Shown: one piece after another, positions 8,467-18,085 of the stretch
How positions within the stretch are numbered: the stretch's first letter is position 1
Layout: every line of letters starts with the position of its first letter
Origin: an uncultured Bacilli bacterium
GTDB lineage: Bacteria > Bacillota_I > Bacilli_A > RF39 > UBA660
NCBI GenBank assembly: GCA_910583745.1
Contig: CAJTZC010000001.1
Location: 62,001 to 126,000 of the forward strand
Length of the DNA: 64,000 bases
Reading direction: 5' to 3'
Position numbers and translations under genes: made by a program
Notes under the pieces: model-generated
Told to the model about the DNA's origin: nothing
The model's database searches: none
Seen by the model: only the letters and a program-made list of their open reading frames with translations

Positions 8467-8736
8467 CTATTTTTCACCCATCGTCACGTAGACATCGTTT
8501 GTCTCTTTGAACGCTTCCGGAGCCGTGAGGTCCATGTATGCGTCTTTTATGCTTTCTTCAGGTACTCCTAAATAATAGAGAATTCCTATCGCCGTGTCGA
8601 CATCTAGCATGAAGAAGACGTTGTTGTTCTCTAGAATTGCACGTAGATTTTCTACCTTCTCTTTGTCTTCTTCTCCTAGTTCCCCTTGTACTTTTTTCTT
8701 TAAAAGTACTCTGATGTAATTTATGTCGTACTTCAT
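8467..8736 (-). CDS. small acidic protein directly downstream of the T7SS giant gene
   Basis: An 89-residue soluble protein, mostly helical and acidic (KVQGELGEEDKEKVENLRAI, VDTAIGILYYLGVPEES, DAYMDLTAPEAFKE). It starts 10 bases after the giant gene, with a GGAGGGG site overlapping that stop, so it should be co-translated with it. I recognise no family. Size and position fit an immunity protein or a targeting chaperone for the giant protein. Nothing in the sequence distinguishes these. Confidence 0.65.
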   Translation of the reverse strand: MKYDINYIRVLLKKKVQGELGEEDKEKVENLRAILENNNVFFMLDVDTAIGILYYLGVPEESIKDAYMDLTAPEAFKETNDVYVTMGEK

Positions 8737-8746
8737 TCGTCCCCTC

Positions 8747-11700
8747 CTATAATCTAAGACTTCTCAAGAATTGTTGGTATTCTATCGCATCTGTTATGAT
8801 ACGTTTTCCTAACGTTTTACTGTAGATGTAATGGACAGTTTGTCCTTCTTTATCATTATACTCGATATCGATTATCGATTCAACATTTTCAGAAATCGGC
8901 GATAAATCAGAAACGGCCATATTTTTATAATGATTGTTGAATTTAAGAGCGTGGAATTCTTTTTCGTCTAAAACATTTTCGAATACTGTCTTGAAGTAAG
9001 TATAGATTTCGTATCCATCCATATCGCCTGGAATCGGTCTGTCGAAATATTGCTCGATTATACTCTTCGTATCTGGAGCTTTAAATATTTTTTTAAATAA
9101 GCCACTGTTGCCGAATAACTTTTTACTTTTATCCAATTGGTCTTTTAAATAGCCATTTTGTGTGGCAAAACCAATTTGATTATCTGTAGCTAATAGTTGT
9201 CTATTGAAGACGTTGTCGATGTTATTTTTGAAATAATCTTGCGCGTATAGGCCATGTAGTCTTATTCCAGACATGGTTTTAGGCAATATTACGAAGCCAT
9301 TCGTCTGCATGCCTGATTTGACTGCCGTGAGGTCTATTCTACCGTCTAACTTATCGGTTGCGTCTGCGACGAGTATTTTGTCGCCATATTTGATTTCGAC
9401 CCAATAATGTCCTTTTCCTTTCACTTCGACATCTTCTGGATTAAAGCCGGCTTCGATTAATAGTTCTCTATATAACTGTGCCCAGCCTTTACAGACTACC
9501 TTGCGGTCTTCACTTAGGGAAGCGAACGTTATGTCTTCTTCGACTAAAGCGTTCTTTATTTCTTTGCTCGCTTTAAAGTAAGTCGAATCATAGTATATGG
9601 ATTTGTTCAGTTCTATATATAATGCACGAGCCTTCGTGAAAGGATTGTCGTATTGCGCGATGGCGGCTAGAATTTTGTTTTTCAATTCGATATTTCCGCG
9701 TTCTCTGTGTTTGTATTTCTCGACGAGACCTGTCTCGTGAACCGAAAGACTTCCCACTTGCATCGACAATTCCTCTGCAAGTTTTTCCGCTTGCACTACT
9801 TTTTGTGCTGTGTCAGCATCTAATTGGATGTCGACTCCGTCTAAATAGTTTTTGACTTTAAAATCCTGTTTCAGTCTTTTCAATTCGATGCGTTTGATAA
9901 TCATCTCTAAATCACTCAATTGTCTTACGTCTCCGACAGGTTGTGATAATCTTATCTGTTTTAGTAATTCTCTGTTTAACCTTTTTATTTCAGAAGGTTC
10001 TGGTGTATCGATTTCCAAAGTTCCCGGGTCTGTCATTGCTTCGTCCATCGCTTCTAAGCCTGGATCTGTTTTTCCTAAGTCGAATACTTCCAAACCTGGG
10101 TCCGTTTTTCCTAAATCGAACACTTCTATACCAGGGTCTGTCTTTCCTAAATCGATTTCTGACATGTGCGTTTGTGTGTTGGCGTAGTTGAAATCTGGTC
10201 TTGTTCCTAAAGGGATTGTCGGTTCAACTTTAAATCTAACTTCATAGGTTGTCAAATCCGCGCCCTCTGTGAGGTTTTCTTTAAGGGAATCTACGAGGAA
10301 TGTATATTTCTCTCCCCAAGAAGATACGATAGGGTTTAATTGTTCATCAAAACCGACAATGACCATAGCATGTCCTCCAATATCTTTTAAACTATCGTCT
10401 TCTTTTTTCGCAAATTGGAGTGCTCTATCTAATATCGAGGCTTTGTTTTTACGAGACATATCTTTTAAATCGAAATGACTAGCACCTATAGTTTGTAACC
10501 CATCGGAGTTCATCATCGATGCGAATAAATGTTTACGAAGGTCTTCATTTTTTATATCGAATGTCTGTGATGTAACCGTGCATGTAATCCCTTTTTCTTT
10601 GAAATAAGGAGTTACCTTTGTATCATAATCTTCTTTTCTTAACCCTCCGGAATTTTCTATAATCGATTCGATAGACATGTTTTGTTTCGTATAGTAATGT
10701 AAAAATATATCAAAAGCGAGGGCTTCAAAGTTATACGATGTCGATTGGCCATCCGTATATTTTATGTCAAAACCTAATCTTTCCTTAAAAATTTGAGGAC
10801 CATCTTTTATTGAATCCATATAAGTAATGAAATTGTTTGCTATCGCCATGTATGCACAACCATTACTTACGTAAGCTTCCGCTAAATTTACTTTTTGAAT
10901 CGGTGTGGCGTCTTTAAAATGATGATTTATCATTGCGTCTAACAACTTTGCTTTTTGTACATCTACCGCAGATAATTTGTTATTCTTCCAAAAGTCTCCA
11001 ACAAGTCTATCGACGTCACTTTGGTCTCCTCCAAACTTTTCAGCATAGACTCTTTCGAATGCTTCAAATGATTGATGAGGAGGAGGAGTATTTTTATATC
11101 TTTCTAAATCAGTGGGTTCTATATGTATGTTTTCGATGCCTACGATGTTATATTGCTCTATGATTTTATCGGTCATGACGTATAAGTTTCCATAAAAGTC
11201 CAGTTCGGGAAAAACAATTTTTTCGTGTTCTATTCCGTTTACCGTGTAGGTCATCTTGTATGCTTGCCGATGATCGTTCACTTCTAAAGTGTAAGTCCCC
11301 AACGGTTTTATACTTTCTACTGTAAAATTTTTTGCTCCCTTTAGTCGTGGATTATTTAAATTGAGTTCGGCACCGTCTGATAAGACTATAAACGTTTGAC
11401 GTACACCATCGACTACAACTGTTACCTCGTTTAACCCGTTTTCGAAATTTAACTGATTTCTATTAAATATTTTTTTAGAAGCTTCATAATCTGGTGTGAT
11501 TGCTTTAATTCTCAGATTGCCATTCAATATATCTTTCACACTATTTATATTACTCAACGCCTTCACATCGAAATAGATTTTTCCAAAAAAAGCTTTTGCT
11601 GGTATGTTTACTATGTTACCATCGACTTCATAAACGGCGGTATATATTTTAGCAGCATTCTCGTCGACAGAAGCACTGAGTTTATTGTTAACGGGGTCAT

Positions 11701-14700
11701 ATACTAGCTTCTCTTGCAGGCCACTGCCTAGGATGTCCGCTAAGGATTGTTTTGCTTCTGCAACGATGTTTTTAACAATGCCCATTCTTGTACGAGTTGC
11801 ACTATTCGCTGGTGGATTCATCGTATCTAGAATGCTTTCGATTCGTAGAAGGTATTCTATATTTTGTACTCTATAATCGTCGCTGTACAGTTCCATTATC
11901 ATGTTGCCCAAATGGGAACTAAAGGTGTTCTCTATCTCCGCGTCGCTTAGGTTTGCTTCTTGTAATGATTTTAATTTTTCAATCATGGCAGTGTATGTTT
12001 TTTTCGCAGTTTGCTTCTCCCTTTCGGATTGTCTATATATATCTGACGAAACATCTGTCTTTGCGTTTTCTATCTTTGCTCTTTTCGCGGCTTCTAGGTT
12101 TGGCATCGTGAATTCAAAGCTCATGACGTTTGCCGTAGAGTCTTCTTTCACAGTGCTCTCAATATTGAATTCGAACTGTTTTCCCCAAGAAGAGACGGTC
12201 AAATCCAGATTCTCTTTTATGTCCGTTATAAGCATCGCATGTGCTCCAATATTTTCTTTAAAAAGACCATTCGTCGTCGCATTTGCTAATGCCCCATCGT
12301 ATGCATCTTCGGTCATCAAAGAAGCGTTTGTTATTTTTAAATCGAAATTCTTTGCGATTAAAATATTGAAACTGTTCTTATTGTTTAAGAGTGCAGAAAA
12401 AATGCTGTTTTGAGACTTCGTCATACTCGTTTTTGCGTCGTTTGTCGTGAATCGATAATCGAAACCGAACCCTCTTTCTTTAAAATAAGGTACTAGCATT
12501 TGATTCAAGGTTGCTGGTCCCATGCCTGCTTCTGCATGACTTTTAAATATGTTTTCCACGGTGTGATATTCTTTAGAAATGTAGGATAAGTACATATCGA
12601 AGGCAAGTGCCTCTACGTTGTATGATTTTATTCCATCGATTTCATAGAGCATATCGAAGCCCATTGTATCGCTGAAGATTTTTGCTCCGTTTTCTTGGCT
12701 TCCTATAAAGGTCATGAACGCATTTGACGATGCTATCCAGCCACATCCGCCTTCGGCAAAGTGTTCAGAGACACTCAGTTTTTGTACATCTGTTATGTCT
12801 GGGAAATATTTTATCAATCGATTTTCTAATAATTCGGCTTTTGCACCTTCTAAACCGGTTAAACTTTCTCCTTCCAATTTTTTATGTAAGAGTCTCGGTA
12901 TATCGGATTGATTTCCACCATACTGTTCATTGCTCATCACTTCAGAGAACGCTTTGTATTCTGAAATTTTTGGTATGCGATTTCTGGTATCTGCAAGGTC
13001 TATTTTTTCAGCAACTACGTTTGTTACTCCACTCAAATTATTGGCTTGTATAAAGTCATTTATATTTAAAACGTGTTCATCTGTGTTCTTATAATAGATG
13101 GTTTTAGGCGTGGTCATGAACACTTCTTGTTGTACATTTCCTATTTGGTAAGAGACTTTGTATAACGCTTCGCTGTCTTCTATTTGGATATCGAAGTCGC
13201 CTTTGCCAGTTACTTTTACTACCTCCACCGATTTTGTATCTTTCAAGGTCGTCTCTAACATATCGTTTACATCTTTTAGGAATCCGTTTTTTGAAGAGAT
13301 TACTAAAGTCGTCTCTCTTCCATCCACAGATAAAACGATTTCGTTTATACCTTGCTTTAATCCCATCGCTTCGGTTATGACCAGATTGGATTTTTTGATA
13401 TTCGCAGAGACGTCTTTAATTTTAATTTTTCCCTGTGCTAACCATGCTGCATATTCTGCGTTTTTTAGTATGGTCCATTTAAAATCTACTGTTCCATCGG
13501 ATTGAGAGACAGTAATCGTCTTCGAGATGCCATCTAGTTCTAGAGTGATATCATAGTAAGCAAAGTTTTCATCGACTTTTGCGCCAAAACTTGCCATATC
13601 ATCTATTAGAGCAATTTTGCTGTCGATGTTTGCCACTAGATTCTGTTTTAAAGTGCTTTCTGCTTCTAGCCCTGCGTCCTCTAAACTGCGCAACTTACTC
13701 TCTATCCTTTTATCTGGGAAATTCGGGAATGGCAGAATGTTATCGATTGCATTCTTTTTTGCTATATCGCCAAGGAGAATTTCTCTGTTGTAGAATTTCT
13801 CTTCGACAGAGTCTAGCAATTTTACATATGCATCGATACCGATTTCTTGTCTCAGTGTAGAATCGAGATGCTCTTTTGTAGTAGAAATTCCGTCCATGAG
13901 TTCATAGAATTCTGCTTTGTCTAAAGAAATAATCTTATTTACAAAGGCTTCACTCGTCAAAAAGTAGGACTTACTAAAATTGGAAAATTGTTGCACGACG
14001 TCTTTAAAGTCGGAAAATTCTAATCCTCCTATTAAGGTTGTCAACTCCGAGCTGTCAAAAATGCTGTTGAACTCTTGTGTCGTCAACGTCGATAAATTTT
14101 TAATAAATTCCGACTGAAAGTTTTTGTTTAAGAAATTATTAGAATAGAGCGCAATTAATTTCTCCGTTCCTACTAATTCTTTGAGCATGATTGGGTCTTT
14201 GCTCATGAAAAATGTGTATTTGTTGGCCAGCTCATCCAATTTGCCACTTTCGATGAGACCTCTTACAAAATCTTGTTTAAACTCTGTCATGCTTTCATAA
14301 CTAGGTGGCAGTTGTGCTGTTCCATTTAAGACAGCTAAGAAGAAATCGTCAAAAGCATCTTGTGTAATCGAGTGCTCGTTTATTTCTTCTAGTATGACGG
14401 GATTAAAACTCTCTTTGGCTTTAAAGATTTCGTGTGCCATTTCCATGCTGGTCCCTGCATTCCCCATTTTAGGTAAAGTGAGTGGCTCGATACTTGGAAT
14501 TGCTACTTCTTTGAAATCTGCATTCTTTATGAATATGTTTTTTAAATCGTTCAGCAATTGTGTTCTCTGTTCTTTTTGGCTTATCTTTTCTAGGTTTTCT
14601 GCGAGTTCTGCTTGTATTCTCGAGGCTTCAATGCCCTGAGCAAATTTCTGGGCTTTGTTTCCTTCGACTTGGGACAACATATCTTGTGCCATGTTTTTAG

Positions 14701-17503
14701 AGACATTGTGAGCAGTTCTTACGCCTCCGAAAGTACCAAAGCATACGCCGGATACAAATCCTCCCAAGAAGGCTTGACCTAGTTGGTCGACGAATTCGCC
14801 GTTTGCTAGGCTACGAGCCTCATTTTCGGTTTTTCCTATCGAAAGATAGTTTGCAATGCTGAGCGAATGGTTGCTCAAGTCGCCCGCGATAATCTCGTCG
14901 AAAATGTAGTTCAGTATCTCCGTCGCGAACTCTTCTTCTCCTTCCGCGATACCTTGACTTATCGCTCCTGCGACGAGGTAGGTTGACTTCGTCGCGATGC
15001 TTGCGACGGTTTCATTCGGAATGATAGTAGCAATCTTGGAAACCAATTGTGAAGTGCTCGCGCCTAGTTTTGTCTCAAGATTGAGCAAGTGTCCGACAGA
15101 GTAACTCTCCATGAGCGTTTCGACAGCGGCTGCTGAGAAAGCGAGTGCGATGGCCGAACCATCTGTAAGACCTCTATCTAAGGCGTCGTTCAGTGATGAA
15201 ACGTAAGAACGAGAACCCATCAACGTCGCACTTAAGGCTGGAACGGCTGCCCCGCCTGTCAACGCACTTACCCCTATCAAGCTGACACTGTCGGCCATAC
15301 TCATGCCTGTGCTGTAAAGGAACGATAACCCTTCTCCATGTGCTTCTGCAATGTTCTGTGCGACTTCGCCTCTCCAAACGTCACCACTGCTATACACCGT
15401 CGTCCTTCTTATCTTTTCGTCGTTAAAATAGGAGTTTAGTGAGTAACATGCTGCACTGAGTCCTTCTATCGGCGTGACGACGATGGACGCAATCGAAGAG
15501 AGAACAGGATGCTCTGTCGCGTAATTCTGGTCTTTCATCGTCCTATCTGCTAACCATCTGTAATCCAATTCGTCCGAGATGTCTTGTAAGTATTTGTAAG
15601 CAGAATCTGCGCCTTCTTTGTTCAAAATGTAGTTAAAGATGCTCTTCTCCTCCGTGGTCATCAGAGACTTCCACACTCCGAAGTTTTCAACTAAATCGTC
15701 TTTGGACGATATTTGATAGAGGACTGTTCCGATGGTGATGTATTTCCCGTCGACAACAGCGTCTTCATTTAATATGCATGCGACGAGAGTCGTCACTTCT
15801 TCTTTTGAAGTGACATCGATGATAGGTAGACCGTCGTAGTAATCTGGTAAACTCGTATCTTGGTGCGCTTTTTTGAACTCTTCCAACTTGTCTAACTGTG
15901 CCCTGTCGAAAGTATTGTAGATTTTGTAGTCGGCATTGTTGATGTAAGCATCGATGTAATTTAAAGTGTATGCTATCTCTTTTGCAATCGTATCGTAGAG
16001 ATAGAGATACGATGAGACTTGCGATTGGAGTTCTTGTATTTTGGCATCGATGTTCTCGATGTTCTTCGTTCTCGCATCTATGGTGTTCTCGTAATCTTGA
16101 AACAATCTTTCAAAAAAGCTGTTCTGTTCGACAGTCTCTTTCCATTTGTACACCGTTTTGGTCTCTTTACTGAAAAGAGGTTTGTATGTCTCTTCAGTGA
16201 GAAGTGATTTTAGCTCTTTTAAAAGGTTGCTGTCTTTATACAATTCGCCAATCGTTACCGTGTTATAGATGGCTTCGCTGTCGTAGTCGTTCGATAGATA
16301 AGGGTCGACGTAGGTGATATGCGTCTTTCCGTCTTTGTCTTGGTACTCCCACGCGGCTGGTTGGGAAAGAACGTCGTCCAAGTTTCCACCAAAACGCATG
16401 TCGTTGATGACTTTTAGCACTGTGTCCAACTCGCGATTGTCTATCGTCTCTTTTTGATTTTTTAAAGTGCTTATTTCTCTTTTGGTCTCTTTTATTGCGT
16501 CATCCAATTCTTTTAAACTAGAAAACTCGAGTCCATAAGCTTGAAGGTACGAAGCGGCAAGCATCTCGCCTCGACGGGTATTGTCTTTATCGTTTTGTAT
16601 TTCGTCTATCAGATTTTCAATGGTGATAGAGCCGCTTAGGACGCGCATTATATCTGCTTCTCTCAGTCCGAATACTTTGAGAGCACCGACATATTCACTC
16701 GAATCGATTTCTGTGCGGACCGTTCTACTGAATCTATCTGTATCGGTGATGTATCCGTTTCCGTTTTTGAATCCCCCTTTGTCCGTCGCATTTTCTGCGT
16801 CGTTTTGGTTCAAATCGAAACCGAACTCTCCATCGTTGTTTCCGAACGAATTTCCGGTTCGATTATTAAATAGGTTCATAGAATCGCTGTCGTTTTGGTT
16901 TGTCCTAGAACCTCCTGTGTTGAAAGTGTTTTGATCGAATTTGTCTTCGGTGTCTTTTTTTAGATTTATATCGGCATTGCCATCTCTATTGGTATTAAAC
17001 ATATTATTTTTTGTGTCTGTGTTTTCGTTCGAAAAATTTTTGTTCATGTCAAAAGAACCGTTTTTACCGGCATTCGCATTTTCTATCCTGCTGGCAGCGT
17101 CTTTTCCATTTCCATTGGACGAGAAGGCACCCTCAGTTTGGTCGGCAATGGAATTTCCCATTGCATTTGGATTGTTCGAGTTATTCGTTCCATTTTGTAT
17201 TATACCATTGCCCGGTTGAGCACCGTTCTGGATGGCGTCTTGGCCGAAAGGATTCGTCGCGCTGTTGTTTGGTGCGACGTTGATATTCTGAGAAGTTTGG
17301 GTATCCGAACCCAACGATAAATCCAATGTCTCCGTCTGGTTCGAATTCGTTCCCCCGTAGGCATTCGCACCATTTAAATTCGAATTATAATTTCCTTTTT
17401 CTATCGCATTGGACAGATTTATGTTTTCTCCTTTTGTCGGGTCGTTATAGAGTTTTCCGAGGTTGACATTGTCAAACTTAAAATTGAAATTAAATGCTTC
17501 CAT
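8747..17503 (-). CDS. 2918-residue multidomain T7SS-linked protein, transglutaminase-like C-terminus
   Basis: Residues 1-260 are Asn/Gly-rich and disordered. A long helical region (about 265-670) follows, then a Gly/Ala-rich hydrophobic stretch (about 690-970) resembling pretoxin segments (GGAAVPALSATLMG, EGEEEFATEIL). Next come two related modules of about 550 residues, each with Ig-like beta sequence and a papain-like peptidase-like domain: Cys1587/His1755 and Cys2216/His2378, each ending SSWG where active enzymes usually have Asn before SWG. Four TDPG repeats lead to a transglutaminase-like domain with Cys2671, His2699 and Asp2714. No Sec signal is visible. The gene is last but two in the T7SS gene string, suggesting a secreted toxin or surface enzyme; the function is inferred. 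Confidence 0.8.
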   Translation of the reverse strand: MEAFNFNFKFDNVNLGKLYNDPTKGENINLSNAIEKGNYNSNLNGANAYGGTNSNQTETLDLSLGSDTQTSQNINVAPNNSATNPFGQDAIQNGAQPGNGIIQNGTNNSNNPNAMGNSIADQTEGAFSSNGNGKDAASRIENANAGKNGSFDMNKNFSNENTDTKNNMFNTNRDGNADINLKKDTEDKFDQNTFNTGGSRTNQNDSDSMNLFNNRTGNSFGNNDGEFGFDLNQNDAENATDKGGFKNGNGYITDTDRFSRTVRTEIDSSEYVGALKVFGLREADIMRVLSGSITIENLIDEIQNDKDNTRRGEMLAASYLQAYGLEFSSLKELDDAIKETKREISTLKNQKETIDNRELDTVLKVINDMRFGGNLDDVLSQPAAWEYQDKDGKTHITYVDPYLSNDYDSEAIYNTVTIGELYKDSNLLKELKSLLTEETYKPLFSKETKTVYKWKETVEQNSFFERLFQDYENTIDARTKNIENIDAKIQELQSQVSSYLYLYDTIAKEIAYTLNYIDAYINNADYKIYNTFDRAQLDKLEEFKKAHQDTSLPDYYDGLPIIDVTSKEEVTTLVACILNEDAVVDGKYITIGTVLYQISSKDDLVENFGVWKSLMTTEEKSIFNYILNKEGADSAYKYLQDISDELDYRWLADRTMKDQNYATEHPVLSSIASIVVTPIEGLSAACYSLNSYFNDEKIRRTTVYSSGDVWRGEVAQNIAEAHGEGLSFLYSTGMSMADSVSLIGVSALTGGAAVPALSATLMGSRSYVSSLNDALDRGLTDGSAIALAFSAAAVETLMESYSVGHLLNLETKLGASTSQLVSKIATIIPNETVASIATKSTYLVAGAISQGIAEGEEEFATEILNYIFDEIIAGDLSNHSLSIANYLSIGKTENEARSLANGEFVDQLGQAFLGGFVSGVCFGTFGGVRTAHNVSKNMAQDMLSQVEGNKAQKFAQGIEASRIQAELAENLEKISQKEQRTQLLNDLKNIFIKNADFKEVAIPSIEPLTLPKMGNAGTSMEMAHEIFKAKESFNPVILEEINEHSITQDAFDDFFLAVLNGTAQLPPSYESMTEFKQDFVRGLIESGKLDELANKYTFFMSKDPIMLKELVGTEKLIALYSNNFLNKNFQSEFIKNLSTLTTQEFNSIFDSSELTTLIGGLEFSDFKDVVQQFSNFSKSYFLTSEAFVNKIISLDKAEFYELMDGISTTKEHLDSTLRQEIGIDAYVKLLDSVEEKFYNREILLGDIAKKNAIDNILPFPNFPDKRIESKLRSLEDAGLEAESTLKQNLVANIDSKIALIDDMASFGAKVDENFAYYDITLELDGISKTITVSQSDGTVDFKWTILKNAEYAAWLAQGKIKIKDVSANIKKSNLVITEAMGLKQGINEIVLSVDGRETTLVISSKNGFLKDVNDMLETTLKDTKSVEVVKVTGKGDFDIQIEDSEALYKVSYQIGNVQQEVFMTTPKTIYYKNTDEHVLNINDFIQANNLSGVTNVVAEKIDLADTRNRIPKISEYKAFSEVMSNEQYGGNQSDIPRLLHKKLEGESLTGLEGAKAELLENRLIKYFPDITDVQKLSVSEHFAEGGCGWIASSNAFMTFIGSQENGAKIFSDTMGFDMLYEIDGIKSYNVEALAFDMYLSYISKEYHTVENIFKSHAEAGMGPATLNQMLVPYFKERGFGFDYRFTTNDAKTSMTKSQNSIFSALLNNKNSFNILIAKNFDLKITNASLMTEDAYDGALANATTNGLFKENIGAHAMLITDIKENLDLTVSSWGKQFEFNIESTVKEDSTANVMSFEFTMPNLEAAKRAKIENAKTDVSSDIYRQSEREKQTAKKTYTAMIEKLKSLQEANLSDAEIENTFSSHLGNMIMELYSDDYRVQNIEYLLRIESILDTMNPPANSATRTRMGIVKNIVAEAKQSLADILGSGLQEKLVYDPVNNKLSASVDENAAKIYTAVYEVDGNIVNIPAKAFFGKIYFDVKALSNINSVKDILNGNLRIKAITPDYEASKKIFNRNQLNFENGLNEVTVVVDGVRQTFIVLSDGAELNLNNPRLKGAKNFTVESIKPLGTYTLEVNDHRQAYKMTYTVNGIEHEKIVFPELDFYGNLYVMTDKIIEQYNIVGIENIHIEPTDLERYKNTPPPHQSFEAFERVYAEKFGGDQSDVDRLVGDFWKNNKLSAVDVQKAKLLDAMINHHFKDATPIQKVNLAEAYVSNGCAYMAIANNFITYMDSIKDGPQIFKERLGFDIKYTDGQSTSYNFEALAFDIFLHYYTKQNMSIESIIENSGGLRKEDYDTKVTPYFKEKGITCTVTSQTFDIKNEDLRKHLFASMMNSDGLQTIGASHFDLKDMSRKNKASILDRALQFAKKEDDSLKDIGGHAMVIVGFDEQLNPIVSSWGEKYTFLVDSLKENLTEGADLTTYEVRFKVEPTIPLGTRPDFNYANTQTHMSEIDLGKTDPGIEVFDLGKTDPGLEVFDLGKTDPGLEAMDEAMTDPGTLEIDTPEPSEIKRLNRELLKQIRLSQPVGDVRQLSDLEMIIKRIELKRLKQDFKVKNYLDGVDIQLDADTAQKVVQAEKLAEELSMQVGSLSVHETGLVEKYKHRERGNIELKNKILAAIAQYDNPFTKARALYIELNKSIYYDSTYFKASKEIKNALVEEDITFASLSEDRKVVCKGWAQLYRELLIEAGFNPEDVEVKGKGHYWVEIKYGDKILVADATDKLDGRIDLTAVKSGMQTNGFVILPKTMSGIRLHGLYAQDYFKNNIDNVFNRQLLATDNQIGFATQNGYLKDQLDKSKKLFGNSGLFKKIFKAPDTKSIIEQYFDRPIPGDMDGYEIYTYFKTVFENVLDEKEFHALKFNNHYKNMAVSDLSPISENVESIIDIEYNDKEGQTVHYIYSKTLGKRIITDAIEYQQFLRSLRL
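10020..10156 (-). repeat. 36-base in-frame tandem repeats encoding TDPG units
   Basis: Inside the giant gene, about four 36-bp units encode twelve-residue repeats of the form DLGKTDPGLEVF; the last is degenerate (DEAMTDPGTLEI). They sit between the second peptidase-like module and the transglutaminase-like domain, so they probably form a linker, spacer or processing site. Units differ by a few mostly third-position changes, suggesting expansion by slippage or recombination followed by divergence. Confidence 0.85.
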
Positions 17504-17529
17504 TTTTTATCGACCTCTTCATTCTTTTT

Positions 17530-17775
17530 TTACTTGTCTTTTAGCTTTCTTTGTAAACTAGGTATCATCGTGCCATTTATATCTTTCGACACGTTTGCAA
17601 GGGTTCTCTGTGTGTCATCCATTTCTTTTTTGATGAAGGATTCCCCATCGATTTCGATGCTTCTCTTGGCTACTTTTTCGGCAAGAGAAAGCTCGCTTTG
17701 TAGAGCTTCTATTTTGTCGTCGATGCTCCGGAGTCTCTCGATTATCTCTCGATATTTTCTATTTTCTTCGTTCAC
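17530..17775 (-). CDS. small coiled-coil protein of the T7SS locus
   Basis: 81 residues, almost entirely charged helix with heptad-like spacing (RKYREIIERLRSIDDKIEAL, LSLAEKVAKRS, ending IPSLQRKLKDK). Its first base is shared with the stop of the upstream 99-residue gene. Small helical proteins encoded immediately before a large T7SS substrate often act as partner or targeting factors (Lap-type) for that substrate. I infer that role here from size, helical content and position just before the 2918-residue gene. Confidence 0.7.
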   Translation of the reverse strand: MNEENRKYREIIERLRSIDDKIEALQSELSLAEKVAKRSIEIDGESFIKKEMDDTQRTLANVSKDINGTMIPSLQRKLKDK

Positions 17776-18074
17776 TAGTTCAGCCCTCCGTCGAATTTTT
17801 TGATGGTCTCGTTGCTCAGCGTCTCGTATAGTTCAATGGCTTTTTTTAGAGTTGTTGCGTATTGATTTCGTTTCGAATAGAGCATGGAGCATTTCATTTT
17901 AAGGTTGTCGATGTCATTTAAAAGTTGTGGAATGTTTTGAGACTGGTAGAACTCTCTGCAGACTTCGAGTTGGCTACAAATGTCTTCTAGAGTTTTTCTC
18001 TCTTCTTCTTTGTAATATTCTATCTGTTCGATGTCTTTTTCGAGCAGTTCTCTATCTAAAAGTCCCTCATTCAT
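17775..18074 (-). CDS. small helical T7SS accessory protein
   Basis: 99 residues, predicted all-helical (LLEKDIEQIEYYKEEERKTL, QLLNDIDNLKMKCSMLYSK, TLKKAIELYETLSNETI). No WXG motif, signal or membrane segment is seen. It lies between the WXG-like 186-residue gene and the 81-residue coiled-coil gene with 1-12 base spacing, so all are co-translated. A helical hairpin partner of the large substrate is the simplest guess; the family is not recognised. Confidence 0.68.
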   Translation of the reverse strand: MNEGLLDRELLEKDIEQIEYYKEEERKTLEDICSQLEVCREFYQSQNIPQLLNDIDNLKMKCSMLYSKRNQYATTLKKAIELYETLSNETIKKFDGGLN

Positions 18075-18085
18075 ATTCCTCTCTC

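Noticed and set aside
15174..15377. Overlapping frames inside the 2918-codon gene (several on both strands)
   Set aside because: Long frames are expected opposite a Ser/Asp-rich gene with TCG/CGA codons; none has a start signal or protein-like content.
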